DNA of 64,000 nucleotides from Rotaria sp. Silwood1 (GCA_905250075.1 CAJNOP010000089.1:645115-709114); one strand, 5' to 3'. Shown: positions 46,301 to 61,900, numbered from the stretch's first letter. Notes: generated by a model from the sequence alone, not told the origin. Numbers and translations: made by a program.

Positions 46301-49300
46301 ATGTAAATATTATTATGATTGATGATTAAATTTTTATTCTATTTGTTTTTTTGTTTTAGCATTCTGTAGTTTACGTATTAATTTACTTGATTTAAATGAT
46401 AATCCACCAGGTATAATACCAAAATAAAAATTCATCAAATATTTTTGTTTTTTTTTGTTTTTCATAGTATTTATAATGACATCATGGAATTATACAATAT
46501 ATCGTTCAGCATTTGGAAATTCCAATAGTGCACGTTTTTTACGTATAATTGCATCGGATGCTGATTCAGGTTTAAATGGCATGATTAGTTATTTTATTGG
46601 AACAGTTAATGTTCCATATTTTACAATAAATCAAACAACTGGTACAATTATACTTCGTGATAATGTATTAGGTGTATTTAGTTTAGATGTTAATCAATTT
46701 CCAATAACATTTCAAGTTTATGCACAAGATCGTGGTTCACCACCACGTATTAGTGAAGCTAATGCAACTGTAACTATTTATTATAATAATGGTAATGATC
46801 CACCACCAGCTCGATGGAGTGATCCACGTTATGAAGAATTAAATTTTCCAATTATTGAAAAATATTATGAAATATATCGAAATCAACCTATATTTAATAT
46901 TAGTTATGGTTTTAATGGTACAATTATTTATCAATTAACATCACAAACATCATCAATTATGACTGTTAGTAGTCCATTTCCAAATACATACATACCATTT
47001 AGTGATGTATCAGTATCAAGAAATGGAAATACATTTAGTAGTGGAATTGTTGTTACAAGGTATGAATGAAGATTTATAGGTTTTTTTTTTGTATTGTTAA
47101 TGTTTTAAATCTATGTATGAATTCTAAGATATAAGTCGGACTGTCTTTCCTATACCTGTTTAGAATATGTAAGGTGTGTCTAGGATCTATTAACTTGGTT
47201 TTAGTCTAAAAATTTTAGATCCAACTGATTCAGATTATTTGAGAAATATGTAGAGTGTGCTATATATTGAATACAAAAGAAGAGCGAAAGCTATTATTTC
47301 GTATCTTTGGGAGGGATAATTGAATTTCGATTAGAAAATTATTAAAATATTCGGATACGAAAAACTTTCGTGTGGGTTTTATTTAGATTTTCTCTTTCGT
47401 AGGGATGCTAGTCTATTGTTTTACATCATAAAAACAATCATATATATATATTTTCTTTTTAAGTGGTCTTCATGCTGAAATTCAAAATGTTTATTTAATT
47501 TATATACGTGTTCTTGTTAATCCACCATTAATTGGTTCAACAACAATAACATTAATCGATCAAAATGATCAAATTCCAACATTTGATATACGTTCTATTG
47601 TATTAAGTGTTGTTGAAAATGAAAATGGAAATCGTATTATTGCACAAATTCAAGCATTTGATCGTGATGTAGATCCTCCAAATAATTTTGTTCAATATCG
47701 TTTAAATGGAAATTTAAGTGATTCAGAAATTATTGATAAATTTTTTGTTGCTTCAAATGGTACAATATGGACAAATGCAACATTTGATCGTGAAAGTAAT
47801 AAAACTCTCTATCGTTTATTTATTACGGCTTATGATGGTGCACCAGCATGGAATGCATTAAATAATGAACCAAATACACAAGATTTTCAATTTGATATTC
47901 AAGTTATTGATGTTAATGATGTTCCACCAGGTAAATATTTTCATTGAACAATAAAACAAATCTCTATATAAAACGAGATTTATGAAATAATTTTTCTCTT
48001 TAGTTTTTATTAATTCATCATCAATAGCAATATCAATAAATGAAACAACAACAATGGGTACAGGTGTTCTTAATTTAACAATAACTGATACTGATTTTGA
48101 TACAATACTTGATTTTGGAATATTAAGTGGAAATACAAAAAATGTTTTTTCATTTAATTTATTATCTGATAATATAGCTGATTCATCACGTACACAATAT
48201 GTTGCTACAGGACAATTATATGTTGTTGGTCCATTAAGTTATGAAACAATACCAAATTATACATTAGTTTTATTTGCATTTGATACACAAAATTTAGCAA
48301 CAATAACAGTTACAATTAATTTATTACCACAAAATACAAAAGCACCATATTTTAATTTAATGCCAGGTTTTACATCTTATGAATATCGAGTTGACGAAGG
48401 AACTCCAGTTCCAATACTCAATGGACCTGTTGTAAGTTATAATGTCTTTTTTTTTTATTTTGAGAAAAATTTGGAACATCAGAAATGTATAAAGAATGTG
48501 ATTATAGATATTTAGTCTTGAATAGAACAAAGAAGAAAGTTATTTTTTTTGAAAGATTAGATTTGACTTTTAATCCATCGGAAAATTTTATATGTTTAGT
48601 TATCTTCGATCTACTTTCAATCATAGTTTCAATTGAAAAATGTACTAAACTGAATAGTTCGAATTCAGATATTATTCTCAGTTAATTATGAAGAGAAAAA
48701 ATTTAATAAGTTGAAATGATATATGATCTACATACAATAGAATAAATGTGACGACCTTTGGAAAGACGCCGTCTTCATGATAGATAAAAAACTGATTAAA
48801 AAAAACTGAAAATCGTTTGATGGAATCTTAGAATGCTACCAACAATCGTTCAATTCCTTGATTAAGAACAATGTCTAAACTGATGCGATCGTTCATGGAC
48901 ATTGTTTCGGAATCAATACATGTTTGATTTCATTTTAATGATTACTTCTAAAAATAACACACAAAAAAAAGAAATCTTTCTTAACCGTTGTTCAGTTTCG
49001 ATAGATAAATCCATCGTGTGAATGTTTTGGCATTAAGAATGATTTCTGGAGTGACATTGGACAAGAATTATCAGGTTGCTTAAAACGATTCGAAATAGTG
49101 CTTGTAAGAATACTATTTTAATTAATTTTGAATTTTGATTGAAATATCAAATTCAAAATGTCAAACAATTTTTAAATCGCTCAGTTTTCTAGATCAAAAT
49201 TTTCGTATTTTTAAACTAAAATATAAGGAAAAATTTTGATTGTAGCTAATTATTTCTTATGACTCTAACTAGTCATCTTAATAAAACAGTATTTTGTGTT

Positions 49301-52300
49301 AAGACATTCGCATCATAGGTTATCTAATAGAATTCAACAAAGTGTTTCATAAACTCTTGAAGTCTTCCTACAGCCGATCTTAGCTTTTTTTACATGGTGG
49401 AAGTTTTGAAGTTTGTGTACATATATTTAACTAAAAATATAGGTTATAGTCAAAAAATTACCTCCATAGTTTAATTGAGCTCTTGGTATTAATACTGTGG
49501 ATAACTGGAACATAGCTATAATTAATGAGAGATTGGCGTATCCGGAAAACTGTTTCTTTTCTGAAGTCTCAAATTCAAACGAAAAATAAGTACTATCCAT
49601 CATAATAAAGATCTTCAGTGCTCGTATTAAGAAAGAGATTTTTGTTCACTATTATATATATTCAAATACACGATTATTTCAAAGAATAAATAAATTATTT
49701 ACAAACTGTTTTGTTCATTGTATGTTATATTTGTAAAAATATCAATCTTCTCAATTTAGATTCAAGCAATTGATCCTGATATTCCAGCAACATCAATTGT
49801 TTATGATATAGTAACTAATAATAATCAATTAAATTTAAATAGTTTATATTTAAATCAATCAAATAATCAAACAACAATTGGTATTTCATCACCTGGTCTT
49901 TTACGTGATTTACCATTTGGTTATTCTACATATAATTTTTCTATTAAAGCAACAGATGAAGGTGGTTTAGGTGTATCAAGTTATGCACCAATTACTATTA
50001 AAGTTATGGATATAAATAATAATGCACCAATACCAACGGTAAAAATTATTCAAAAAAAAAACCAAAATTTCTTTTCCTATAATATACATATTATTGTTTT
50101 TTTGTTTTTCTATAATTTAGAATCCACCTTGGATTTTAAATGAAACTGTAACAAATTCAAGTACAACAGTTATTTTTACTGATTATGATGATCCAGCACA
50201 AAATAATACAGTTCCTTTTCGTGTTGATATTTTAAGTCCATCAGGATTTACACTATCTGGTCCAACAGTAAATTATGATGGAATATATCAATTAACATAT
50301 AATGGTATATTAAATCGTACAATAACAAAAAATTTAACTGTAACATTTAATGCAAGTGATAATAAAGGTTATTCAGCAATAACAACAATACCAATTATTG
50401 TTGGTGATATTTTAAATGCATATCCAATATCGAATGGTTTTAAAACAATAAATATACTTTATGTTAATGGTTATATGAATTCATTAAGAAATGTTCCACT
50501 TGGTTCAATTTATGTTAATGATTTAGATGATTGGTTTCGTACTAGTCGAACATATTCAATTCGAGATGTTAGTAATGGACAATTATTTAGTACTTCACAA
50601 GGTTTTTTAAGTACACCAGATGTACTTTATCCAGGATCGTATACAATACATGTTGATGTAACTAAACCTATAGCAGCATCATCAGCTTTAAGTACAATTG
50701 ATCTTTCAGTTACAAGTGTTGATAGTGAATATGTTCGACAAGCGGCAACAATTCGTGTTCAAGGTATAGTTTCAATAGATGATTTTATTTAGATTTTTTA
50801 TATGTGAAATATATACAAAAAAAGAAATTTTTTCAAGTTTTATAAACAAAAAAACATTTTCTGACTACCAACAAATAGAAATATGGAATTATTTGTTATA
50901 TTTAATGACCTTTTCCTTTTTCTGTCTGTGTTTATTAAAAGTGACGTTCGTTTATTTCCATCAATTGGCTCCATGATGATTTATAACAAAAAAATCAAGA
51001 TCAATTAGAATCAATTCGACTTTTGAACGTTATAACATCTAAAGTGATAGATTAATGACCTTTTGCAGCCTTATCAAGTTTATTATTGCAGTGAACAGAT
51101 GTGCAGAACCTGCCGTTGAAAAAAAAATTTTCTCTGATATCAGAACAAAGAGAAAAGCCACATTTTCCTTTTCACTTGTAGAATTGAAGCAAGCGATTTA
51201 CCTAATACAAAACAGCGATAGAAAAAAAAAATTCTATCTAGAAATGAATCTCAAAAGTTGTGTACGTAGTCCATGCTCTTATACTTACAAAAGAAATATT
51301 TCTTTATTCGAATTCCTTCGATGAAAAAACTTTTCTACAGCCACTAATTTTGCTCAAACTGTAAACTTTTCTCTTAATGCGCGTTGGTTCTAACCGGTAG
51401 ATTCAGAATGTCTTGAATTTACCTTATTAGTATTATGATTTTTATATGAATATATGTACCAAAGTTCTTTCTACGCCATCGAGAAAATCACACCTTCTTA
51501 TAATTTCGTGTTCAAAAGTTATTCAACAATAACGAAATTCGAACAAAAGTCTCTTTGATGAAACATGCTGATACTTACGCAGAAGCGTTCTCAACTAAAT
51601 CAATTGTATGCTATTGAGATTTTTGATGTTTCATCAAGATCTATCTTGTGCATAGAATCCGAATTCTAAAGCGATTGATCACTTGAAAACATTCCCTCGC
51701 TAGAGGATTAACAACAATTGAAAATAGATATTTTTTATGTCATATAACAGCCTTCAGTGCATTAACTACGAGCTTCAGTCAACTTTCCGATGAGCATCAG
51801 GTTTTAAACTCAGCGGTGAATCCTAGAAATCGGTGCAATAAACAGTTTAGTGAAACCCATTCGAGATAATATAATTCTTGTTTCTTCTAAATCTGAATTA
51901 TATATTGATTTTCAATTGTATATGTCATTTTTCTAAGTATTCGACTAAAACCATTACAAAACATATAACATTCAATCTTTTATTTTAGGTGAATATCCTG
52001 AAACATTAATTGATCCATCACTTGGTAATCGTCTTAATACACTTCGTAATGCACTTGCATCATTTTTACTTGTTACTGTTGATTCAATTGTTATTCTTGC
52101 TATACGTCCAGTTTATCAATATCGTAGTCCATATTATCCACCATTACCATGGAATGAAGCTAAACAACAAGCATTAACTGATGTAATTTTTTATGTACCA
52201 TCATTACAAAAAAATGATATTGAAAATACATTAAATACAAATCTTCCATTATTTTCATCACGTTATGGTATAACAGCAAAGGCAAGTGGACCAAATCCAT

Positions 52301-55300
52301 GTACAAATTATGTTTGTTCAATAGGTAAAATTAAAAATTTTTTTTTTTGTTTGTCTTTTTCTATCATTATTTGATTAATATAGGTACAATTTGTCGACCA
52401 ACACGAACTATACAACCATTACCTTATTCTATTGATACAAATCAAACATCATTTGTTGGTATAAATGTTGTTGATTCAGCTGATTGTGTTAATGCAACAT
52501 ATTCAACAAATTTTACAAATATACAAACGGGTTGTGTTACATATACATTTAATAATTTAACATATTGTCCATGTACATCATTACAAACATATGCACCACT
52601 TGGACCTTATTGTCAAGTACTTGGAAGAACATTTAATGAAAATGGTGGTGGTTATGCTGTATATGATGGAAAAACTTTTTCAAATCGTGCACCAACACGT
52701 TTTTCATTTGATTTTGCTATACGACCACCAGTAACTGATGGTTTAATTTTATTATATGGACGTAATACAACACCAATAAATGATTTCTTTTGGACATCTA
52801 TTGAAATTTATCAATCAAGATTAAGATTTCGTTTTCGTGATACAATACTTGATGCATCAAGTACAACACTTAATGCATCAACATGGTATCATGTAGAATA
52901 TCAAGTAAGATTTTTATTTCATAGAAATATTAAAGACATATGAAATATAGCAACGAAAGTATTGTAATAACGTGTAAAAAAACTTAAAAGAGAATTTCTA
53001 TATCATGTGACAGTAAAAAACAATACTCTATAAGTCTCGCATATCATATTATTCTTCAATTAGTATCAAGTTTCCATTTGTTATGATATGTAATGGTAAT
53101 ATTAGATCATATTTTGTCTTTGATGTTAACAATGGTGCCAGGATTTTTCACCAAGAGATCCTTGTAGGCTTATCATTATTTGATGTACATTCTCTCGTTT
53201 TCTTTAATGTCCTCTAGTGAATCTACTGAGTTCAAAGTACCTGTGTACTCGATGATTTGTCAACAGAATGGATTTTCAAGTATATCACAGAATCTTGTTT
53301 GAATACTTTATTTAGAATTGTTTCAGTACATGAATATCTGCTCAATTTCTTTAGTATTCTATGAAAAGTTTTTGTAAAAAGTTCGATAGATACGAAAATT
53401 TTAAATTTTTGTTTAGAGATTTTCACTATTGAACTGTTGAGATAAAAGACGCCACATATATCAGCATTTGTGCAAAACAATATTAAATGAAGTTTTTTCG
53501 GTATAGATATAAGAATTTTGTTATCTATCTGATGATTTAACAGTTTCGATTTGGTTCTCAATTACAGTTTTTTGTAACCGATGAACTCTAATTTCAAACA
53601 TTTAAAGAAATAGGGATTTGATGAACTTGTTTCTCTATTCTTTCTTCTACCGCAACCGCATTTCGTATACTCCAAATATGCATAAATGGCTGGATATATG
53701 TGAAGACAAAATTTGATCTAATGTTACCATCACATGTCATAACAAACAGCTCTTATTATCAAGTTTATTTAATCTGTTTTTTTTTTTATAAAGTCTTAAT
53801 ATATCTTCGTCATTACTTTTCGTATATATATTATTATTTTATTTTGTACTTTTTAGTATGTTGATTCAACAATTCTTGTTTCAATAAATGATTGTCAATA
53901 TTCAACAACTGTTAACGATACATTAAATACATATGATTTATCAAATGTTCAATTATATCTCGGTGGTTTACCAGCTACTGGTTTATTAGTATCTGGTCTT
54001 TATCCATCATTAACACAGGTCAATACATTTAGTGGTTGCATAAAAAATGTTTTATCAAATGGTTATTATCTTGATATGAATTCACCATTATCATCAGTTA
54101 ATTCAAATGCAGGACAATGTCCATGTTCATTAACAAATTCATGTCTTTCAACAGTTTCAGGGCGTGCTTCAGATATTATTATACCATGGTATACATGGTT
54201 AATTATTGCATTAGTTTTATTATTATTATCGACAATTATTGCATTAGGTTTATTAACATGTATAAGAATGAGACAACAACAAAAAGCATTAGCTGGATTA
54301 TATCCAGATGATACAAGAGATAATATTATTGATTACAAGTAAGAAAAAAAAAAAAGAAAAAGAAACTTAAAATCTTAAGACAAATAACTTGAATAATCTT
54401 AAATTTTTAATTGAATAAGTTAGTTAATACGAACAGTTGTTAACAACATCGTCTAGATATCGTAATAATTCAAAACATTCAGATCGAAAGTATTTATTAA
54501 ATTATTTTTATTTGTCATGCAAAAATACATGAAATACTATATGCATCTTGTCAATGCTTTCTGATATGTATGAAACATTATGTAATTTTATTGATAGATG
54601 AATTTGTCGGATAGCAGACGTTGGTTTTCAGATTGTGCATGTCAAAAGATAACTTCAAAATATAATTCTTATATGATAATATTTCATTAGATTTGAATAT
54701 AATTTTCGATATGAGATTGTGCATCAGCATGTTTTAATGAAAAGTATTATTCATCAGTGCATATGATTTTTTTCAAACTGATGTAATAAAAAAAAATACG
54801 TGTTCATCGTTTATCCAAAAGAATGATCTACTTCGTACTGTCGAATAGAATTTGATCTCTTTATATTAAATTGATTTGTAACATACAGTCGAAAAATTCA
54901 GAAAAAATTACATATGATGATTATTTATACTCACTAATGGTTTCTAATATGTTGGTTTAACTGAGGTTATTGTCTTTGATTCATCAATGGACTTGATATA
55001 TCATAATGAAAAGAAGAATGAGTTGATTTTTTTAATTCGACAAATCATTAGAGATACAAAATGTCATACTATCTCAAGTTTTTATTATAGAATACATATC
55101 GTTCATGAATAGGGATGTGAAATATTGGTGTAAATAATAAAATACTGACAGTAAGTTCATAACTACACTGAGATCTACGATCATTGAAAAACTAAGACAT
55201 CAACTCTACCAAAATATGCCCTTTTTGTAGCAATGTGCTTCAACACTTTCGTATAAGAATATATTATTCTGTAATTCTAACATAAAAATATGTTTTATTT

Positions 55301-55962
55301 GCAATAGAAGAATTTAGTTTGTTAATAAAAGAAGCGTTTACAAAATTTCAGAAATCAGGTCTTTTTTTCTCTATGTACCTTCATTTCGAATTTTCATGTC
55401 ATTAGATTTAACTTATTTTCAAATAGTAATAAATAAATTGTAAATATTTATTCTAATATATTAATTCTTTCTTTTTTTTATTTGTTTCTCTAGAGAAACT
55501 GCTGGAGAAGAAGATCATTCTACATATAATCTTGGTGTATTAAAAAAACCTGTATATGCATTAACTGATGAAGAAATTATGGCAAATGGTAGTCGAGGGG
55601 GTATGCATAATATAGGTAAATCTATTGTCTTTTTCTTTTCATTTAATTAATTATTATCTGTTTTTATTTTTTAAGGTTATACTGATACAATTATAAATCG
55701 TCGACCAGCACTTGGTGATTATATAGATGAAAAATTAACTGAACAACAAATAACATCTTATGCAAATGATACTCAATTACATTATCGATATGAAGGTGAA
55801 GGTTCAATAGCATCAGATTTAAGTTCAATTGAATCTATACATTATCAAGATGAACATGATTTTCGATTTCTTTATTCATGGGGACCAAAATTTTCTCGAT
55901 TAGCTGATTTATATGCTGGTGGTATTGATGATGATGATGATAATAATATTGACAATGCTTAA
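43314..55962 (+). CDS. Classical cadherin with LamG domain and catenin-binding tail
   Basis: Fifteen coding exons: 43314-43699, 43796-44406, 44462-44578, 46240-46302, 46360-46410, 46468-47059, 47464-47930, 48004-48431, 49760-50038, 50121-50763, 51989-52324, 52384-52904, 53857-54338, 55494-55615, 55676-55962. All join in frame to 1794 aa. A signal peptide (about 1-30) precedes about eight cadherin repeats (to about residue 1180), with APIF, YATDADND, DLNDNPP, AFDRDVD and VIDVNDVPP calcium-site motifs. A Cys-rich part (1325-1403) and a laminin-G domain (about 1404-1560, split over exons 12/13) follow, then a transmembrane helix (about 1606-1633). The tail keeps the juxtamembrane GDYIDEKLTE (p120-catenin) and the beta-catenin site YEGEGSIASDLSS ... 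WGPKFSRLADLYAGG. The layout matches non-chordate type III/N-cadherin-like proteins that build adherens junctions. Five introns exceed 900 bp; the others are mostly 55-100 nt. The ATG lies 8 bases after a strong acceptor. Confidence 0.95.
45175..45745. mobile_element. hAT-like MITE in cadherin intron 3
   Basis: The 8-bp sequence CATGATGT occurs immediately on both sides (45167-45174 and 45746-45753), as a target-site duplication. The element starts TAGGGTTCTGCAAGATCGC and ends GGACCACTTTG. GC-rich words GTCCCGGTCCCGG and GGTCCCGGGACC lie close to its two ends, inverted relative to each other. The terminal repeats are weak. 8-bp duplications are typical of hAT elements; there is no transposase. 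Confidence 0.5.
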
Positions 55963-57689
55963 AAAAATAAGAATTAATCTATTTATTCATTATGGGATTA
56001 TTTAGAAATATTTTTGTTGCTCAATTCTATGTGTAGACTAGACATTTAAGAAGAAAAAAAAAACCAACCTATCGCTTTTCTCTCTCAATTACATATATTT
56101 CAGGAAAGAAAATCAAAAAAATTTTTTTTTTTTTGTGTATATAAATTCATCAGTTTTTTTTTCTTATCTTTATTACGAATTATCGTACTTTTCTCTTCTT
56201 TCTTTTTTTTTCTATGAGTGCGTATTCAGTTGTTTGGTTTCGTTCATTCTTTCTATATTTTTTACAATTTGTGTATTGGTTTGCGTGAAAGAACAAAATA
56301 ATAAAACGCAACAGAATTTATATATCAGACTATGACTAAAGCTTGAAGATGTTCAAATGAAGAAGAGTTGGACAATTGTTCAGTTGATGATAGAAATGAT
56401 CATTTCAAATGGAAAAAAAGAAATTACAAGATTGAATAGAATGGATTGTAAGAGGTCATAAATTACTTGAAAACGGTGAAAAATAGCTACTGCACATCTG
56501 ATCGTTTATGATATTACCAAAAAGGATTTAATATGAAATTATTGAGTGAATGTTCACATCTTCGCATATTCTTTGTTCGTCTTTTTTTTATACATAGGTA
56601 AATTCTATAGAAAATAGAACTCATTCATTTGTCCTCTAGATGCCTAGTAGGAAGTTGATCCAAGTTTCAATGATGCTACGTACATTCTTGAATTTATAGT
56701 GTTTATATTAGTGAATTACGTTACTGAATAAGATGTTTAATGGTACTTTTAGGCATAGAAAGTACAATTATTGCGTATTTGTGTGCCTTTTTCATATATC
56801 TAGTAAGGATATAGCATGTAATGATAAATATGTATGCATGAATGCTATTTATGTAATAAAATGCTTCGTATAACAATAGACAGTGTCAGTAGGATGCTAC
56901 CTATGGTCGGATTCGAGTAATGAAAATGAGCCGGTTACATCAAAAAAACAATAATCATGTAGATCCTTCGCCGTTTTAGGTAGTTTAAAGTGCTGTTTCA
57001 AATGATTTGAATGATTAACTTGGGTCGTCGCCGTCCGTTTAACAAAAGAAAGAAGTAAAAACAAAACAAGTAAATCGAATTATCTCGTATGGTGAAAAGT
57101 CAATCTATCTCTCCTCACTGATTATTCAACCAACTATTTATATAAGGAACTTTAAACTCTTCGTTCAATAAGACATATTGATTCTTTCTATTTAACCATT
57201 ATTCCTATTAATACAAATTAAATTTCTGCTGCTTTTCCATTATCACATTATGTAAATATATTTTCTTAGGATGTATAGCTATCTTAACCCTGTAACAAAT
57301 ACTATCATATTTCTCAGAATGCATACAATAGAATTTTTGATCAGAACGTCCTTTTGTTTTCGACTTGAAATGATTATTTTTTTCCATAGGACAGATTTTT
57401 GTTCAGTTCTATTTAAAGTTTGTTACAGAATTAACATTCTTCAAATCGAATTAGTGTTTATGTTCATGATAGAATGAATGAAATAAATGAATTTCAAAAA
57501 GAAAAGAACAATAGTAAGGCGGTCTGTCAATGAAAAGACATCATGAGAAACAAAAGAAGACATGATTCTTTTCTTTTAAAAAATTTGTTTCTCAACAATG
57601 AATGTTAATGGTTCGTCTTGGCAACATATAAGTTACACATATGTTGTTAACATAACCATTAAAAAGAATAATAAAACAAAATTTAAACA
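55963..57689. other. Intergenic, no gene seen
   Basis: Follows the cadherin stop, likely its 3' UTR at first. T-rich tracts near 56120-56210; apparent hydrophobic frames there are composition artefacts. Nothing else recognised. Confidence 0.55.
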
Positions 57690-58642
57690 ATGGATATCGA
57701 TGATCGAAATGATACTCCGACTCAAATAAACCCACTGGAACAAACAACATCATCATTAAATAATCCACATGATTTTTTCGTAAATATTTTGTTATAATTA
57801 ATTTATTTTAATTTATTTTTTTCATTATTAAGGGTACCGAACAAGAACCTACTGAAGCAGTATTTGATGAAGAACAATTCTTAGATGAAACATCTCGAGA
57901 ATGTAAGTCTATATACATATAGAAAATATTTGTATTAAACTAAAATAAAGATTAGATTTTCATACAAAAATACAAGACAAGATTAAATTATATATTTTAT
58001 TCTAGATATCAAATTTGGTTTTAAAAAAGTAGCAAAAAAAAATGATTTTATTCGTGTTGAAGAAATAGGTGATGCATTTCGTCATGCTGGACAAAATCCA
58101 TCAGAAGATATTGTTAAAGATATGATTGAAAAAGCTAGAGCTATTAAAAAACCAAATGAAATCCAAATGAATGATGATGGTTAGTAGTTTTTTTTTCTTA
58201 ACATATCCAATTATAAATAATAATATTTTTAATTTTTTAAGAGTCTAATGATCAATTAACATATCCTGATTATTTAACTATTGTACATGAATATTGGTAT
58301 CCACCTGATCAAGATAGAATACATTTAGAAGAAGCATTTGATGCTCTTGATCCTAAACGTACAGCTAAATTAATGGTTGAAGATTTTACTAATTTATTAC
58401 GAAATTGTGATTGGGCAGAAGATGAAATCGAACTTATATTATCACAAGTTAGTTGTGGTGATGGTTATTTTCTTTATGATGGTAATATATTTTTTATTTT
58501 TATTCATATCTTAATTTATTTTTTTTTATTTGCAATAGATTTAACAAAATTACTTCTATCACCAGTTGAATTACCAAAGAAAAAATCAGCTAAACCAAAA
58601 TCATCTAAAGCAAAATCCGGTTCTCCAAAAAAAAGTGCTTAA
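57690..58642 (+). CDS. Calmodulin-like EF-hand protein (DRC8/EFCAB2-like)
   Basis: Five exons: 57690-57779, 57833-57902, 58006-58179, 58242-58481, 58539-58642; 225 aa in frame. After an acidic leader (1-52) come two EF-hand pairs. The first (about 53-125) is GFKKVAKKNDFIRVEEIGDA then AGQNPSEDIVKDMI, matching the calmodulin LGQNPTE turn, then TYPDYLTIVHEYW. The second (about 133-195) is LEEAFDALDPKRTAKLMVED then EIELILSQVSCGDGYFLYDD. The 12-residue loops lack most calcium ligands, so calcium binding is doubtful. The C-terminal 24 residues are Lys/Ser-rich (KKKSAKPKSSKAKSG). It may belong with axonemal EF-hand proteins such as DRC8, or with myosin-light-chain-like proteins; this is a guess from layout. 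Confidence 0.82.
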
Positions 58643-58988
58643 TTATAATAGACACATACAAAATGATCTGAACAAATAAACATTCAAAAAGTTTATTTCT
58701 GTAGTTTTTTTTTTCCTAAGCCTTGTATATGACATCATCGAAATATTGGCTTCTTTATTTATAAAAAAAAAAAAAAAACTACACAATAAGAAAGAGAATC
58801 AAAAAAGAGAATATGATATCTATATAATAAAAAGAATTTCTTTCTTTTGTGTTTTTCTACAAATATTGTTTGATTCTTTCTTTTTTTTTGTCTCATATCG
58901 GTTGATTTGACGTCTTCTAATAGATGTCAATGAGTGACAAAAATTTATCATGATAATATTGTTCTAACAAAGTTGGCTTACTCTTAAA

Positions 58989-61900
58989 ATGTATACGAAT
59001 ATTTTCATTTCAATAACTATCATTATTAGTGTCATTCTATATTTGTCACCTCAACAAATTAGTTCAATAACAAGTGAGTAGATAAAAGTTAATTTTATTT
59101 ATATGATTCATGTCAATTGATCTTATATTTCTATCAATTCGACAATTGTTTGTCCTTGTTGATTATATGAATGTATAAAGACAGCAAACAACCTTGAATG
59201 TATCTTCACAATGACATAATATATTACTTTTCATTTTTTTTTTTCTTTGTATTAATAAGAAATTTTTACGTTTTAGGAAGAAAACTTTTTGTACGAACAA
59301 AGAAATAAAATTAGTTCATAAGACATTCATTCAGATGTAAGAAGAATAATATTGAAAAATATATTTCAAAGTAACATTCCTTATAGCATTATATCAATAT
59401 AACAGTTTTTTGTTAGTAAGATTAACATACAAACTACAAAATAAGTAATTTAGCTAAAAGGATTAATAGACAGAAAGAAGACAAAGTAAGATAATGACAT
59501 ATGTCAATATATATATGCATCAATCCTTGCTAATATCACATTATCTTCACATTTAGCAGTACATAATAAATACTATTGAGAATTTAGATAACATCTACAT
59601 GAAGGTCACTGTCTAGAAGAGAAAATGATGAAGAAATAGATTCATATATAAAACTCTTGTCTATAGTTTAGATTGAAGAGGTATTAGTATACTGATACTA
59701 TATAATAAAATACTTATGTATCATTACTTTAACATAAAATGAGTCAATATGTAATGTGATGACTTCATGTCTAAATAAAAAAAAAAAAAAAAATTTCTAA
59801 AAAAAGCCTATTTTTATTTTTAGAGAAAAGAATAAAGAAAAATTTGTCCTATTCTAATTTGGTTATGTTTGTTTTTATCTTTGTTTTTTTTGTATAAAGA
59901 AAAAGATCAAATATCAGACACTATTTGTCTTAGTAAAAATAGGGTGTCATCAACATGTCTTTGCAAATGTTTTCACAATATTTATATGTAACTATTATAG
60001 ATGTTCAGGGTCATTACTATTTTATTATTGTAAACAAATACTTAGAAACTATCTATGAAAAGAAAAATATTAATGTTCATCTTGTTTAATCTAGATGGTG
60101 GCACAAAGGTCGCCAGGCAATATTTTGATTGCAAATAACGTTTGATAAAAACAAGGAAAAAAGCTAAGATTTTTACCGTTGAAAAGAAAAGACTTGGAGG
60201 CATATAATCATATGTGAAATATAATATTTAAAAACATTTACCAAGATTCACAGAAAACTGAGATTTTCAAAATTCTCATAGCGCTTTGAATTCTGAGTAC
60301 ACCAGTGTATTTAATCTTTCTTTTTTTTTCAAAACCTCGATTCACAATAGAAACTACTCAATGACTTGTACATTATTGTATATTTATATAATAGAATTGT
60401 GTAAAATTTCAAGGATAATATACCGACTATTTACACTCGATATAATTTATTTGAAATAAAAAATAGGTTTTAATGATATTAGTGAATAAAATAAAATGAT
60501 CTTTGAGAATGAAAATTCGATAAACAATATTTCAAGAATTGATTTCTTTAGATATGTTCGAACAAGAACAATTTATCTATGAAATTATTATTCCACAACG
60601 TTTATTATTTTATCGAAAATCGATTCGTGAAAAACGCTTATCAAATACATTTCTATCTTATCGAATATATAGTTTTAATCAAACATTTGATTTATCATTA
60701 ATTAAAAATGATATATTTTTATCACCATCATTTTTTGTACAATATTTTAATGAAAATCAAACATGGATTAATCGAGATATTGAAGATTGTTTTTATCAAG
60801 GTTATGTCAATGAAAATCATTTATCAACAATATCAATTAGTTTATGTAATGGTTTGGTAAGATTAATAAAATTTATTTTAATATAATAAAAATTTCGATT
60901 ATTAAATCTTTAGTTTGGAACATTTATCTATGATAATATAGAATATTTTATCGAACCTAAATACTATAAAAATAGTAGTTCATGGAATTTTGAACATTTA
61001 ATTTATACACATAAAGATTTATCATTATCAAAAGAATTGACTATTCATTGTCCCGTAGATGGTAGATTATCATCTATTTTTCAAATTAATTTTTCTTCTT
61101 TTTTTGTTCATCAGGTATACCGTATTTTGAACAACAATATAACTCTCATCATTATCGTTCACATCATCTTACACGACGTCGAAAAAAACGTCAATATGAT
61201 TTTGATTCTATGGCAAAACATGTTGAAATACTTGTTGCTTATGATGAATCAATAAAAGAATTTCATTCTGATATCGATATTAAATCATATATTCTTACAT
61301 TATTTAGTTATGTAAGTCTTACAAAGAAAGAAAATTTTATTAAGACGAAAAAAAACAAAAAAAAACAAATATTTTTATTATTCAGGTTTCACATTTATAT
61401 TCAGATGCAAGTATTGGAAATAATATTAAAATATGGTTAGTTAAATTAATCGAATTAGGAAAAGATTTAAGTGTAATGAAAAAACTAAAATAAAATATTT
61501 TAATTATCTAATTAATTTTGTTTGATAAATTTTCATAGAATGATATTGAATCAACAGGTGATGCAGCTGATATATTAAATAAATTTTGTATATGGCAAAG
61601 AGAATACAATATACAAGAAACATATGATGCAGCTGTTCTTCTTACTAGGTATAGCCAAGAAAAAAACTTATTTCTTTTCCATAATTCTTTTGTTTGTGAA
61701 ACACGATCAAAAACGAGTATCATAGTATAGATGTAAAAATTCGAACTTTTTCTGCATCCTGTGACAAATATCAATTAGTGACAATGACAATTCGTAACAG
61801 ATGTAACCAAAGTAATGTCAGAAACTGTGGAAAACGTCTTAGCAACATTCCTCTTTCTCGCGTCACAAACTATGTCTTGAGTTGATATGGGACTCAGGAT

